Assembly: GCF_000373185.1 (NCBI RefSeq)
Contig: NZ_KB890626.1
Coordinates: 147,966-211,965, forward strand
DNA length: 64,000 nt
Source: Segatella paludivivens DSM 17968 = JCM 13650
GTDB taxonomy: Bacteria; Bacteroidota; Bacteroidia; Bacteroidales; Bacteroidaceae
Direction of reading: 5' to 3'
The notes below the pieces were generated by a model. The model was not told the DNA's origin. It worked only from the letters and a program-made list of their open reading frames with translations, and did no database searches. The position numbers and the translations under genes are program-made. Positions 27,957 through 37,029 of the stretch are shown here, piece by piece (positions within the stretch are counted from its first letter, which is position 1; every line of letters begins with the position of its first letter).

Positions 27957-28060
27957 GTTTCTACATAGAAACGTATGTTTTTGCACGTGGAAACGTTTCC
28001 GTTTCTACGATATAAAGTTTACGTTTCTACGATGTAAAGTTTGCGTTTCTATATAGAAAT
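27957..28060 (+). repeat. 22-bp-period array of GTTTCTAC hairpin units
   Basis: GTTTCTA occurs at 27957, 28001, 28023 and 28045, all multiples of 22 bp apart; the 27979 unit is degenerate. The first and last units contain self-complementary words (GTTTCTACATAGAAAC; TTTCTATATAGAAA), so single strands can fold into short hairpins. There are no unique spacers, so it is not a CRISPR array. Confidence 0.75.
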
Positions 28061-28279
28061 GGAAATTCGAATTGACATTTGCCCGACACATATTTTTTGC
28101 AAATAGATAATCTAACGTACTGATAGTCAACCAATAGACATTTCGACGCTTATCTTTTTGCAAAACCTATGTACGATTAATGCTATTGAAGCCTAGATTC
28201 CCCACCCCAGCAATCATATTATGGGCCACAAAAACAAGCTCACAAAATGAATGATAAGCACCAAAGACGCCTTTTGATA
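28061..28279. other. Intergenic, nothing recognised
   Basis: About 220 bases lie between the 22-bp array and the end of the dioxygenase gene. No gene, strong hairpin or promoter is seen. Confidence 0.35.
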
Positions 28280-29056
28280 TTACTCCTCTATAAGATAACT
28301 TGTCATTGCCATTGAGTCTAGTTCGCACTGATTATTAAATGTGGTTACCTTCTTTCCATCACTTGCACCAAGCACATATAGCAATGGCAGGAAATGGTCG
28401 GATGTAGGTACAGAATAACGTGCATCCTTGTGAGAAGAATAATTGATAACCGTTTCGTCTTCACGACGTTCTACAGCTTCAGTGATGTAGTTATTGAATG
28501 CTATAGCCTCAGGACTACCATGATCACTGTCCCAGTTGACTAGACGAAGATTATGCACCACATTGCCACTTCCTACGATTAGATAACCTTGCTTTCTAAG
28601 TGGAGCTAGGTGTCTACCTATTTCATAGCATTGCTCAGGGCTAAGCACTCCATTCACTGATAGCTGAACGACAGGAATATTTGCATCAGGAAACATGTGC
28701 ACAAAAGGAGTCCAAGTACCATGGTCAATACCCCAAGTATTATCAACTTCTGCTCCTAATTCCTTCATCGCCAGAATCGCATCACTGAGTTCAGTGCATC
28801 CTTTTGGTTTATATTTCACATCGTATAGAGCCTTAGGAAATCCATACATATCAAATATCTGCTGAGGATTTTCTGTCTTCTGAATAAGCGTACGATTCTT
28901 ATACCAATGAGCCGAAATAACCAATATAGCTTTAGGCTGACCATAGTCACGAATAATCTGATTCCCGATTTCACTCATCTCACGAGTGATATTATTGTCT
29001 TCAATAGCAATCATTGGACTGCCATGACCTATGAATAATGCTGGCATTGTTTTCAT
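28280..29056 (-). CDS. ygiD: 4,5-DOPA dioxygenase extradiol-type protein (YgiD-like)
   Basis: The 258-residue protein belongs to the LigB/DODA superfamily of non-haem, metal-dependent ring-cleavage dioxygenases. Metal-ligand candidates are the histidines in ALFIGHGSPM (about residue 11), VISAHWY (about residue 51) and GSGNVVHNLR, and WGIDHGTWTP is also conserved. E. coli YgiD acts on L-DOPA in vitro; the natural substrate here is unknown. It stands alone with its own promoter. Confidence 0.88.
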   Translation of the reverse strand: MKTMPALFIGHGSPMIAIEDNNITREMSEIGNQIIRDYGQPKAILVISAHWYKNRTLIQKTENPQQIFDMYGFPKALYDVKYKPKGCTELSDAILAMKELGAEVDNTWGIDHGTWTPFVHMFPDANIPVVQLSVNGVLSPEQCYEIGRHLAPLRKQGYLIVGSGNVVHNLRLVNWDSDHGSPEAIAFNNYITEAVERREDETVINYSSHKDARYSVPTSDHFLPLLYVLGASDGKKVTTFNNQCELDSMAMTSYLIEE

Positions 29057-29181
29057 AAAATATCAACTTTCGTTCTGCTAATTATAAATACTTAAAAGTT
29101 GGTGATCAGTGTATGAAATTATAACATCATAGTATTTAACAAGACTAGATAACAAATAAAATTCACAACGACTACCAAGAA

Positions 29182-29211
29182 CAAAGTTACTGAAATATTT
29201 CATATTGCAAA
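29182..29211 (-). promoter_or_regulatory. Promoter of the DODA-like gene
   Basis: TTTG (29211-29208), an 18-base spacer and TAACTTTG (29189-29182) lie about 125 bases before the ATG at 29056. Confidence 0.6.
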
Positions 29212-29312
29212 TGATTGCTGCAAGTTTTTTGAAAGCATAATGAAAAAATATACAGAATACTATATCTTAAATGCATTGAAATAAACTATAATATAAATAA
29301 ATTATCATTTGC

Positions 29313-29343
29313 TTTGCCATCATTTTATTTTTTGGTAACTTCG
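29313..29343 (+). promoter_or_regulatory. Promoter of GNAT-LysE pair
   Basis: TTTG (29313-29316), a 19-base spacer and TAACTTCG (29336-29343; one mismatch to TAnnTTTG) lie 20 bases before the ATG at 29364. Confidence 0.6.
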
Positions 29344-29363
29344 CCGAACCTAAAAGACAAAAA

Positions 29364-29654
29364 ATGAAAATAAAGATAATTCGAAATAGCAACAAAGGGG
29401 AAGTTCAAGCCTTTGACGGAGAAGTACAAGTTGGACAGATTAACTTTAACATAACAGACAGTTTGCTTTCAATAGAGCATACTAAAGTTATCGAAGGATT
29501 TGAAAGAAAAGGTATTGACGGCATTTTAGTTCAGTCTGCAACGGATTATGCAATGCATCATAAACTAAAAATAAAGCCAGTTTGCCCATATGCACAACTA
29601 TGGTATAAACATCATAAGAAACAATACAAAACTATACTAGCTAAGGGTGAGTAA
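29364..29654 (+). CDS. Small GNAT-like N-acetyltransferase (YjdJ type)
   Basis: The 96-residue protein is of the short GNAT_2/YjdJ kind. A beta strand pair (VGQINFNITDSLLSIEHT) is followed by an acetyl-CoA-loop-like segment FERKGIDGILVQSATDYA and a C-terminal VCPYAQLWYKHH motif conserved in this group. No substrate is known. It precedes the LysE-type exporter by 12 bases and probably shares its transcript. A partial look-alike occurs at 46316-46360. Confidence 0.8.
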   Translation: MKIKIIRNSNKGEVQAFDGEVQVGQINFNITDSLLSIEHTKVIEGFERKGIDGILVQSATDYAMHHKLKIKPVCPYAQLWYKHHKKQYKTILAKGE

Positions 29655-29666
29655 ATTATTAGGAAC

Positions 29667-30254
29667 ATGCCAATAAGTTTACTACCGACATTACTGATGG
29701 CAATCCTTGTAGTGGGATATACACCTGGTCCAGCTAACATATATGCACTTTCCATGTCTATTCGACATGGAAAGCGAAATGTATTTAATATGTGGTTGGG
29801 GCTACTTGCAGGATTCTCAACAGCTGTAGTTATCCTAGCCATACTTACTCATTTATTAGGCGCTGTACTTGGTTCATACATTGGATATGTTAAGTATCTT
29901 GGTGCAGCCTACATCATGTGGCTGGCATGGAAGATTTACCATAGCAGTGGGCAAACGAAAGAAGACAATAGAGATTGCACATTCTGGAGTGGTTTCATTG
30001 TACAAATGACGAATGCCAAGATGCTACTTTTTGACCTTACATGCTTCAGTTCGTTTGTACTTCCCTACTCTAACAAACTCTGTGATCTGCTCATTGTCTC
30101 GGCTTTATTACTTATTGCAGGTCCCGGAGCCAATCTTGTTTATGTTTACATTGGCACGCATCTAAACCACTTCTTTAGCAAATATCGCAAGCAATCTGAT
30201 ATTGCTATGTCACTAGCCCTTGCATTATGCGCTATTTATATAGTGGTGAACTAA
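29667..30254 (+). CDS. LysE/RhtB-family amino-acid exporter
   Basis: This is a 195-residue membrane protein with about six hydrophobic helices. It begins with the family signature TPGPANIYALSMSIRHGKRN (about residues 20-39), which is the conserved TPGP-x-N motif of LysE/RhtB transporters. These export amino acids or related metabolites. The pairing with an upstream small GNAT hints at handling an acetylatable compound, which is inference. It converges with the TauE-like gene 54 bases downstream. Confidence 0.88.
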   Translation: MPISLLPTLLMAILVVGYTPGPANIYALSMSIRHGKRNVFNMWLGLLAGFSTAVVILAILTHLLGAVLGSYIGYVKYLGAAYIMWLAWKIYHSSGQTKEDNRDCTFWSGFIVQMTNAKMLLFDLTCFSSFVLPYSNKLCDLLIVSALLLIAGPGANLVYVYIGTHLNHFFSKYRKQSDIAMSLALALCAIYIVVN

Positions 30255-30307
30255 TGCGTTTTAAGTGTTATGACACAGTTTATTTTTTATTGAAATTAAT
30301 TCAACTG

Positions 30308-31099
30308 TTATTTTATTATCATAATTAATCCTGTTAGGACTGTAATACTGATAACGAGTACTTTAAACAACTTCTCTAAAATATCAGCTTTTATCCTTTT
30401 TAGTAAACGTGGTCCTATTAAAGCTCCAACGGCTGCACTACCTCCTAACAGTATTATTAGTATAAAATTGATATGTCCTACCGCGAAGTGACCGAACAGA
30501 CCTGAAATAGCATTAAAAAATAATACGAAAACAGATGTTCCAATAACCATATTTGCAGGAAAACGAAGCATGTATAATCCCATAATGATAGGAAAAGTTC
30601 CGCTAATCCCAAACAAACCAGCCATAATGCCCGATAATAAACCAAATATTAAGCTTATAGATACCGTTTTTAAATTTATTATTTTAAAGTTATCAGAATT
30701 ATCTATATACTTATTTTCTTTTTCCGTCTTTTTGAAAAATATTGGAATAACTAAAAGTATTGCAACTGTTCCAAAAAGTTTTCTAAGGATTAATGATGGT
30801 ATTAATGTTGAAAAGTAAACTCCTAGCAATGTTCCTATGATTCCTGTTATACCGAAAATTAGACCTATAGCTACATTCACATTTCCCTGTTTATAATGGG
30901 CATAAGCCCCAAATATAGTTGTTGGTATAATAGAAGCCAATGAGGTTGAAATAGCAACCTGAATAGGTACATTAAATAAAATGGTAAGCAAAGGGACGTA
31001 TAGACCGCCACCACCGCCGCCAAACATTGATACCAAAATGCCTATTAACAAACCGAATAGTGGTAAAAATAAAAAAGATGTATTAAAATCGAATATCAT
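30308..31099 (-). CDS. TauE/SafE-family sulfite/anion exporter
   Basis: The 263-residue, eight-helix membrane protein has the two TauE/SafE repeats. The first has MFGGGGGGLYVPLLTILF and ISTSLASIIPTTIFGAYAHY; the second has LSGIMAGLFGISGTFPIIMG and MVIGTSVFVLF. The family moves sulfite, sulfonates or other organic anions. It overlaps the upstream MBL-fold gene by 4 bases and belongs to the marR-MBL-tauE cluster. Persulfide or sulfur detoxification would suit that trio, but the MBL protein is not clearly a persulfide dioxygenase. Confidence 0.88.
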   Translation of the reverse strand: MIFDFNTSFLFLPLFGLLIGILVSMFGGGGGGLYVPLLTILFNVPIQVAISTSLASIIPTTIFGAYAHYKQGNVNVAIGLIFGITGIIGTLLGVYFSTLIPSLILRKLFGTVAILLVIPIFFKKTEKENKYIDNSDNFKIINLKTVSISLIFGLLSGIMAGLFGISGTFPIIMGLYMLRFPANMVIGTSVFVLFFNAISGLFGHFAVGHINFILIILLGGSAAVGALIGPRLLKRIKADILEKLFKVLVISITVLTGLIMIIK

Positions 31100-31767
31100 A
31101 TTTTGTTATATTTTTTAAGTTTGTCTGATGCTTTTTCTAGAACAGGTTTGCCATGTCCTGGAAGTAAAACTTCAAATTCTAAATGTTTAATTTTACTTAT
31201 TGTTTTTGCAGCTTCAAATAAATCGGCAGTCGCTATAGTATTAAACCCTTTAATATTTGAATGCCTATCAGTTATAATTGCATCACCTGAAAACAAAACA
31301 GTTCCTGCATTATATAAAGAAATGCTTCCTACGGTATGCCCGGGACTAGAAACGACTCGTAATCCACCAATAAAATCACCTTCTTTTAATATAATATCAG
31401 GAGCTATATTTTGGGTCTTTATAAATTTGAATAGTATACCGAAAATTAAACCTATTATTCCTTTTCGTTTTTTATTCTTTTCACCTAAAAGATAAGGAGC
31501 TTCATTTTCATGAATGGCAACCTTAGCTCCAGTAATATTTTTTAAATCAGCGACACTACCCATATGGTCAATATCCGAATGGGTAAGGATAATATATTTA
31601 ATTTTTTCGATGGATATGCCTATCTTTAAAATCTGACTAAGAATTTTTTCGGCATTACCAGGCATCCCTGTATCTATTATCGAAACATCATTGTCATCAG
31701 ATATGTATAGATATGAGTTAGCTCCTCTTATCTTTTCAAATAAATACACATTTTCGTTTATTCTCAT
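31096..31767 (-). CDS. MBL-fold metallohydrolase
   Basis: This is a 223-residue metallo-beta-lactamase-fold enzyme. The metal motif reads THSDIDHMG, that is H-x-D-x-D-H with aspartate in place of the usual second histidine. Further ligands appear in SPGHTVGS, FSGDAI and LLPGHGKP. Its organisation resembles glyoxalase II-like or quorum-quenching MBL proteins. It is translationally coupled (4-base overlap) to the TauE-like exporter and lies 100 bases downstream of marR. Confidence 0.86.
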   Translation of the reverse strand: MRINENVYLFEKIRGANSYLYISDDNDVSIIDTGMPGNAEKILSQILKIGISIEKIKYIILTHSDIDHMGSVADLKNITGAKVAIHENEAPYLLGEKNKKRKGIIGLIFGILFKFIKTQNIAPDIILKEGDFIGGLRVVSSPGHTVGSISLYNAGTVLFSGDAIITDRHSNIKGFNTIATADLFEAAKTISKIKHLEFEVLLPGHGKPVLEKASDKLKKYNKI

Positions 31768-31819
31768 ATTTGTATTTTTTTTATGTAATAAATATTGTTT
31801 TTTATATGTTATCTAAAAT

Positions 31820-31850
31820 GTTGTTATTACATATTGTTGCACATAACAAC
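31820..31850. promoter_or_regulatory. Candidate MarR operator, distal site
   Basis: An inverted repeat, GTTGTTAT and ATAACAAC, brackets 15 bases in the marR-MBL gap. Its right part, TTGCACATAACAA (31837-31849), is the reverse complement of the site at 32516-32528 with one difference in 13. Confidence 0.5.
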
Positions 31851-31867
31851 TATATAATTAAAAAAAA

Positions 31868-32308
31868 TCAAGGTGTAGCCCTATCCTTAAAATGGGCTGC
31901 AACTTTATAAAAAGTATTTAATTCTGATTCTGTAAGACCCTCTTGAAGATCTTCGATAATCAACTTAAGAATACACTTGTATTGTTTTATTATTTCTTTA
32001 CCTTTTTTTGTAACCATTAAATAATTTTTACGTCTATCTTTAGTATCCGCAACTCTTTTAACCAAACCTTTTGTTTCCAAGGAGTCAATCAATCTCAATA
32101 TAGTTGATTTATTCTTCCCCATCATATCAGCCATATCTTTTTGTATAACTTCATCTTTTTTTTGATCTATGGCATGCAATAACTTAAACTGTTCGGTAGT
32201 TATTTTTAATTTAAGTTCCGCCTGATCTTTAATACGTTTTTTTATTGCATGGAACATATCTTCTAATATTACATGTCCCATTTTTAATATTGAATTTTGA
32301 TCTATCAT
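31868..32308 (-). CDS. MarR-family transcriptional regulator
   Basis: The 146-residue winged-helix protein has MarR features. A dimerising N-terminal helix is followed by the recognition region MADMMGKNKSTILRLIDSLETKGLV, read as KNKSTILRLID plus LETKGLVKR, and the wing DTKDRRKNYLMVTKKG, the DxRRxxxxxLT-type signature. It probably represses itself and the MBL-tauE genes downstream. A dyad overlapping its own promoter supports autoregulation. Confidence 0.9.
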   Translation of the reverse strand: MIDQNSILKMGHVILEDMFHAIKKRIKDQAELKLKITTEQFKLLHAIDQKKDEVIQKDMADMMGKNKSTILRLIDSLETKGLVKRVADTKDRRKNYLMVTKKGKEIIKQYKCILKLIIEDLQEGLTESELNTFYKVAAHFKDRATP

Positions 32309-32497
32309 GTTTATTTATAATTCTAATAATATACAATTAAGGAAACACCTGAAATTCCATGAATAAAATAAGGAATCATATTCTTAATAAATACGCCTAC
32401 AAGGAATAACACTACGTAATGATATCAGTTCATCATTTTACACTAAGTGATAAGATTTCTGACTCCGCACATCTCATTCATTAAAATTAAACTGCGG

Positions 32498-32528
32498 CAA
32501 AGATAAAATAATTAATTGTTATATGCAA
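32498..32528 (-). promoter_or_regulatory. marR promoter with overlapping operator dyad
   Basis: TTG (32528-32526), a 20-base spacer and TATCTTTG (32505-32498) form a good promoter. The imperfect dyad TTGTTATATGCAA (32516-32528 on the plus strand) covers the -33 element, as expected for an autorepressor. The leader before the ATG at 32308 is about 185 bases. Confidence 0.65.
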
Positions 32529-32763
32529 CTTTTTTATTAAATATTTTATTAAACCCCATTCTTTGTAATATCATTAAATTTTATTAACTGCAAATACATA
32601 ATCAAAGAACGACTAAATTGACTTATAAAAATAGTTTTGATGCTAAATTTCATCCCCCATCAAAATACCATATTTCTTATACATAATAAGGAGTTTAGGC
32701 TCAAAAGTGAGCAAATAATAAAAATAGATAGAACTTATGCCTCGTTTTTTCGTATGTTTCCTA

Positions 32764-32771
32764 TACCTTTG
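32764..32771 (+). promoter_or_regulatory. Bacteroidota -7 element, TACCTTTG
   Basis: This is an exact TAnnTTTG match 66 bases before the ATG at 32838. There is no TTTG at the proper spacing. Confidence 0.5.
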
Positions 32772-32837
32772 CATCAAGAAAAGAAAAATACATGGCACAA
32801 TATTGCTATTTCATTTATATAGATTAAAATTAGTAAT

Positions 32838-33572
32838 ATGAAAAATATAATCAGCAATTACAATGAATACAAAGCAAAAATAGCTGCTTTGTTTAACGGC
32901 GAATATGATTTACCTACATCTGTACACAATATTATTGAACGAGGATATAGAATTCCTCAAAACGTGCAAATAGATAATATTGATGTTTTAATTGTTGGTA
33001 TGAATCCATCTGAAAAAGGAGAGCAAAAAGAATATCCAACTTTTGATGAATTAACAACCAATATAAAAGGACCATATTGGTATGCTATTAAAAGATATTT
33101 ATGCAAAGAATATAAATTTGAACATATTGATTTGTTTGCTTTATGCGAAACACATCAAAGCATGATTACTAAAATTGGCGATAACCCCAATGCATTAGAA
33201 TTTCTCGCAAAACAATTATTTCTAACTCAGCAGTTAATTGAACTAATTAAACCTAAATTAATCATTGTTGCAAATAAAAGTGCTTTTGCATATTGGGGGA
33301 AATTACCAGAATATAGTTGGATGGGGTATTCTTTCGAATCTGTGAAATCAGACATAAATAGTGTAGAAAGATCTATGGAAATTATGAAAATAAGTGGTCT
33401 ATCAAAAAATCATCCACTTCCAATAAGTAAATTACTGCATCCTGATTTTGAAACGAATCTCATAGGAACAAAGATCCTTTTTGCAAGATATCAGGCTAAT
33501 GGGTGTCGTGAAGAAAAACAAATTACGAAGAATGATATTAAGTACATATTTGAACATCACATTGATAAGTAA
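32838..33572 (+). CDS. UDG-fold-like hypothetical protein (244 aa)
   Basis: I read this as resembling the uracil-DNA glycosylase superfamily, not as a proven enzyme. The strand-loop LIVGMNPSEKG (GMNPS at residues 54-58) resembles motif 1 of MUG-type glycosylases. KPKLIIVANKSAFAYWG resembles the central strand with its small-residue turn, and LLHPD gives a late His-Pro like motif 2. No standard catalytic Asp or His can be fixed. It heads an AT-rich cluster of four plus-strand genes. Confidence 0.5.
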   Translation: MKNIISNYNEYKAKIAALFNGEYDLPTSVHNIIERGYRIPQNVQIDNIDVLIVGMNPSEKGEQKEYPTFDELTTNIKGPYWYAIKRYLCKEYKFEHIDLFALCETHQSMITKIGDNPNALEFLAKQLFLTQQLIELIKPKLIIVANKSAFAYWGKLPEYSWMGYSFESVKSDINSVERSMEIMKISGLSKNHPLPISKLLHPDFETNLIGTKILFARYQANGCREEKQITKNDIKYIFEHHIDK

Positions 33573-33723
33573 AACTTATAAAACATAAGGCAATCAAATA
33601 CTAGACATCTGTAATATCAACTCATCAATAAATGAGTATAGATCCATAAGAATAATATAACAGGAGTTAGTTATGAGAAAAGCAAAAGAGTTAAATGATA
33701 ATAATAAATAATACTTTTAGAAA

Positions 33724-34575
33724 ATGAATAATAATTATTGTGATCCTCGGCTATTAGTCCCACTAAAAGAGTTTTGTTTCAAAATAAATGATGATTGGAA
33801 CTCAGGTTATTACTGGGGACCATTTCTACCATATGTTATGGAAAAATATAATGAATCAAAAGTTAAAACATTCTTCATAGGAAGAGATACTCGTGCTTGG
33901 ATAAATGAAGAAAAATATGGTTCAGGACTAGCTTACCTTAAAAACCTATATGATAAGAATAATTTAAATCAGTATCTAGTTGCTAATTCAGAACTAAATC
34001 CATATGACATAGAAAAATGGAACAATAATACTAGCGCATTTTGGACTTTTGCAAGTAAATTATACCTAAGCATTATTACCAAACAAAACTACTATTCTAT
34101 TAAGATACAAGATTATTCTGAAAGCGACATGGGGGAACTTAAAGGCATTGGATATGGTAATTTATATGCTATAGAAAAAAAAGATAGTCTTGAAAGGGAA
34201 AATTTTGGAAGCAATAGCTGGGAAGACATTTATAACCACGGAGACGAAAAAAAGTACTATCATATATTCAATACGGCAAATGATATTCTTAACAAATATA
34301 AATTTATTGCAGAAATTTATTCCCCAAAGATATCGTTCTGCTTTTGCTGGGAGTATAATGATTGGGATAAATATTTCGAAGGATGCAGTTTTGAGTGGCT
34401 AAAAGAATATAGTAGTCCTGATAAATGTTGTGTGTTTAAAGTTTATTTTCAAAATAAAGTTTCATTTATCATTGTAACAAAACATCCATCATCATTAAAG
34501 TATAAGCGTAATGAAGAGCGAGAAAAATTAATGCTTGAGCTTGTAAGAGTTTACAATAAACTAGTTGTTTTATAA
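33724..34575 (+). CDS. Hypothetical protein, possibly UDG-fold-like (283 aa)
   Basis: No family is recognised with confidence. TFFIGRDTRAWI (residues 49-60) looks like a beta strand and ligand loop, and near the end SFIIVTKHPSS (His254-Pro-Ser) resembles motif 2 of uracil-DNA glycosylases. A GIGYGNLYAIEKKDS segment lies between them. The order of these elements is the same as in the preceding gene. It is rich in Tyr, Asn and Trp, soluble, with no signal peptide. It is 150 bases from its upstream neighbour. Confidence 0.5.
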   Translation: MNNNYCDPRLLVPLKEFCFKINDDWNSGYYWGPFLPYVMEKYNESKVKTFFIGRDTRAWINEEKYGSGLAYLKNLYDKNNLNQYLVANSELNPYDIEKWNNNTSAFWTFASKLYLSIITKQNYYSIKIQDYSESDMGELKGIGYGNLYAIEKKDSLERENFGSNSWEDIYNHGDEKKYYHIFNTANDILNKYKFIAEIYSPKISFCFCWEYNDWDKYFEGCSFEWLKEYSSPDKCCVFKVYFQNKVSFIIVTKHPSSLKYKRNEEREKLMLELVRVYNKLVVL

Positions 34576-34682
34576 ACAATTAGCTTAAATATTTGATTCA
34601 TACAATGTGTTTTAAATGTTGCTCCATTACATATAATTTCTAGAAAAGCTAGATAAGTATTATATTATTAACAAATAAAATC

Positions 34683-35975
34683 ATGGAAAAATTCACAATT
34701 TCAAATTTAAAAAGTTTAAGTAAATTAGAGCTTGGTACATTGGGAGAAAACCTTGTATTGGAAAAGCTAAAGAAACTTGGTTATGATGCTGTCAATGCCA
34801 ATACCATAAAAAATAACTATAAGGCGATAGACCTTATTTGTACAAATCCACAGAATAGTCAATCTGTTGGAATACAAGTAAAAACAACATTTGGTTCGAA
34901 TGTCCCAATAGGAATGACCCTTGAAAATAGTTTTAGGGATAAATTAGAAAAAAAAATAATTGGACCATGGGTATTCATTCACATTGACAAGCAAGGAGAG
35001 TTTAGATTTTTCATTCTAAGCAAAGAAGAAATGATTACTTTAACTCATGAAAGTAATAACTGGTACGTAAATGAATGGAAAACAACATTCAGAAAGAACC
35101 CTATAAAATTAACTAGTGCTTGTGGTCTATGCATCAAATGGTTAGAAGGGGAAGGTGAAAAAGAAAATGGCAGACATTATGCGTTTAAAAATCCTCTAAA
35201 TATAACCTCTGAAAATTGTTGGGACAAAATTATAGAAGCTATAAATCAAGATTCTCTTTACAAAACACTAAACGAGTTTACTGGAGTTACTGACATTAAA
35301 GATGAAAATGAGAAATTTGCAAAACTAGATCATCAATTTCTAGAAATCGCAAAATACATATTCTGTGGAGGATACTTTTCTATTAATGATAATCGCAGAA
35401 TATATCCAGAGGATATTGAGTTTTATTATCATGAGGAAGATGAGAATGGTTTAAAAGATCCAGTGATGTATCACACTAATGACCATGAGAAGAAGAATGT
35501 TCTATATTTTCCCATAAATTCATTAAACTTTCATATTTCAGGAGTCGATGTAACTTTTGAGAATGAACAAAAGAAGTATCGTGCATCTTTTTTGATACGT
35601 AGATATAGTGTTTTCGACTTTGACGGAAATGAATGGCTTATAATAAAGAAAAATGAGACACGCTCTACCTATATTTATGATGACATGCTTATGAATATAC
35701 CTATATCTAACGGTATCAATATTAAATGGGTAGATGAGCAGGTAAACATTGAAAATCAGAAAACTACGAAGAGTTGCCGAACTAATGTGGCAGCTTACGT
35801 TGTAAACAGAGATAATAAATACATAAAAGACAAAAATGGAAATTATATTAAAGATGAAATAAGCAATGAGGCCTATAAACAGCTTGCTGACAATGAAAAA
35901 ATAAAATATTTTTCCTATTCTGGAAAGCAATATAGAAAATGCACCCGTGAGTGGAAATATAGCAAATTAGATTAA
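34683..35975 (+). CDS. Mrr/DUF4365-like nuclease-domain protein (430 aa)
   Basis: Residues 15-75 fit an Mrr/DUF4365-like PD-(D/E)XK nuclease. GENLVLEKLKKLGYDAV supplies the helix with Glu22, KAIDLIC gives Asp50, and VGIQVKTTF gives the Q-x-K variant (Gln65, Lys67) used by Mrr-like enzymes. The C-terminal 300 residues are unrecognised and may bind a target or partner. It lies in the AT-rich accessory cluster beside two UDG-like proteins. Confidence 0.65.
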   Translation: MEKFTISNLKSLSKLELGTLGENLVLEKLKKLGYDAVNANTIKNNYKAIDLICTNPQNSQSVGIQVKTTFGSNVPIGMTLENSFRDKLEKKIIGPWVFIHIDKQGEFRFFILSKEEMITLTHESNNWYVNEWKTTFRKNPIKLTSACGLCIKWLEGEGEKENGRHYAFKNPLNITSENCWDKIIEAINQDSLYKTLNEFTGVTDIKDENEKFAKLDHQFLEIAKYIFCGGYFSINDNRRIYPEDIEFYYHEEDENGLKDPVMYHTNDHEKKNVLYFPINSLNFHISGVDVTFENEQKKYRASFLIRRYSVFDFDGNEWLIIKKNETRSTYIYDDMLMNIPISNGINIKWVDEQVNIENQKTTKSCRTNVAAYVVNRDNKYIKDKNGNYIKDEISNEAYKQLADNEKIKYFSYSGKQYRKCTREWKYSKLD

Positions 35976-36048
35976 TCTCAATATAACTAGTCGTTGTTGA
36001 GCAATTACAACGAGTGCTACCAACATCACTTAATATAATAGCAACAAA

Positions 36049-36702
36049 ATGAAAGATATAATATTAGAATCGGCTCGTTTGATAGCTACTGACGACGAGA
36101 GCAAGAGAATCATTGAAACACTTAGGTCTGAAGGAGTTTATGGTCAAGAAGATAAAGAGTTACTATTGATGAATATAGTACTCGTATCTTCTGCTGAAGG
36201 AGTTGCAAAGCTTCCGGATGTGCTTTCGAAAAACTCGTTAGCAAAACTCAATATAATAATTAAGACCAATCCGTCTTTGAATATTGATAATGATATTAAT
36301 TACTATTCTGTACTCTCATTCTTTAATGACGCAGACCCTTACGAGGAAATAAAGTCGTTATTGTGCTTCATTCGCACTAATGAAGATACTAATAGGAACA
36401 TTGCATTTGATGAATATGAAATCTTTGATTTAATTAAAGACAGAAATATGATATCAACTGCATCGTATTCTTACAAAGAGAACGTTGATGAAGCAATCAA
36501 TGAGCTTAAGAAAATTAAGCTACAAAATAATCGCAGATATCTATTGTTATTCACATACAAACATACTATTAAAGGAACAGCCCTTGATATATTATCTGTG
36601 AACAACTATTTAGATATGTTTCCCGAAAATGCAACCGTATGTTGGAACATTCTAGCGTCCTCTGTTAATCAAGTTACACTGTTAACGTCAATTTCTATAT
36701 AA
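36049..36702 (+). CDS. Hypothetical protein (217 aa)
   Basis: I do not recognise it. It is soluble and mixed alpha/beta, with no signal peptide. The C-terminal half (STASYSYKENVDEAINEL, then RRYLLLFTYKHTIKGTALDI) vaguely recalls the FtsZ C-terminal domain, but there is no GTPase half, so I do not assign it. It ends the four-gene accessory cluster, 73 bases after the nuclease-like gene, and is followed by a strong terminator. Confidence 0.5.
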   Translation: MKDIILESARLIATDDESKRIIETLRSEGVYGQEDKELLLMNIVLVSSAEGVAKLPDVLSKNSLAKLNIIIKTNPSLNIDNDINYYSVLSFFNDADPYEEIKSLLCFIRTNEDTNRNIAFDEYEIFDLIKDRNMISTASYSYKENVDEAINELKKIKLQNNRRYLLLFTYKHTIKGTALDILSVNNYLDMFPENATVCWNILASSVNQVTLLTSISI

Positions 36703-36935
36703 TAAGAACAACGAATAAGTCTAATCTTTGCAGGGAAAAAGAGTTTAGCTAATTAACAAGTCGTTCCGATTTCGATAATTAAATCTTGTCAAATTGGGTA
36801 TACCTCCTACGACGTACTCCAAGAAAACATCCGGATAATAAAGATGGCAACTTTAAGTCTCATCAGTCAAATAAGTTTAATGATAATAGAAATCAGGTTA
36901 TACACTTTCAACTAATGCTTTATCCATTTGAATAA

Positions 36936-36981
36936 AAACAGCAATAAAGTATCTATTTGCATAAATACTTCATTGCTGTTT
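36936..36981. terminator. Bidirectional terminator between convergent genes
   Basis: AAACAGCAAT (36936-36945) pairs with ATTGCTGTTT (36972-36981), then one mismatch, then AAGTAT with ATACTT: a 16-bp stem with a 12-base loop and A/T runs on both sides. It serves the 36702 (+) and 37030 (-) gene ends. The rest of the 36703-37029 gap holds nothing I can identify. Confidence 0.85.
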
Positions 36982-37029
36982 AATTATATTTTGCTCTATT
37001 TTACTAGAGAACGAAAAAAGCCAGTTATA

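Noticed and set aside
27957..28060. Possible CRISPR array
   Set aside because: Units are adjacent with no unique spacers, and no cas gene is present.
36049..36702. FtsZ/tubulin relative
   Set aside because: Only a loose likeness of the C-terminal half; no GTP-binding motif.
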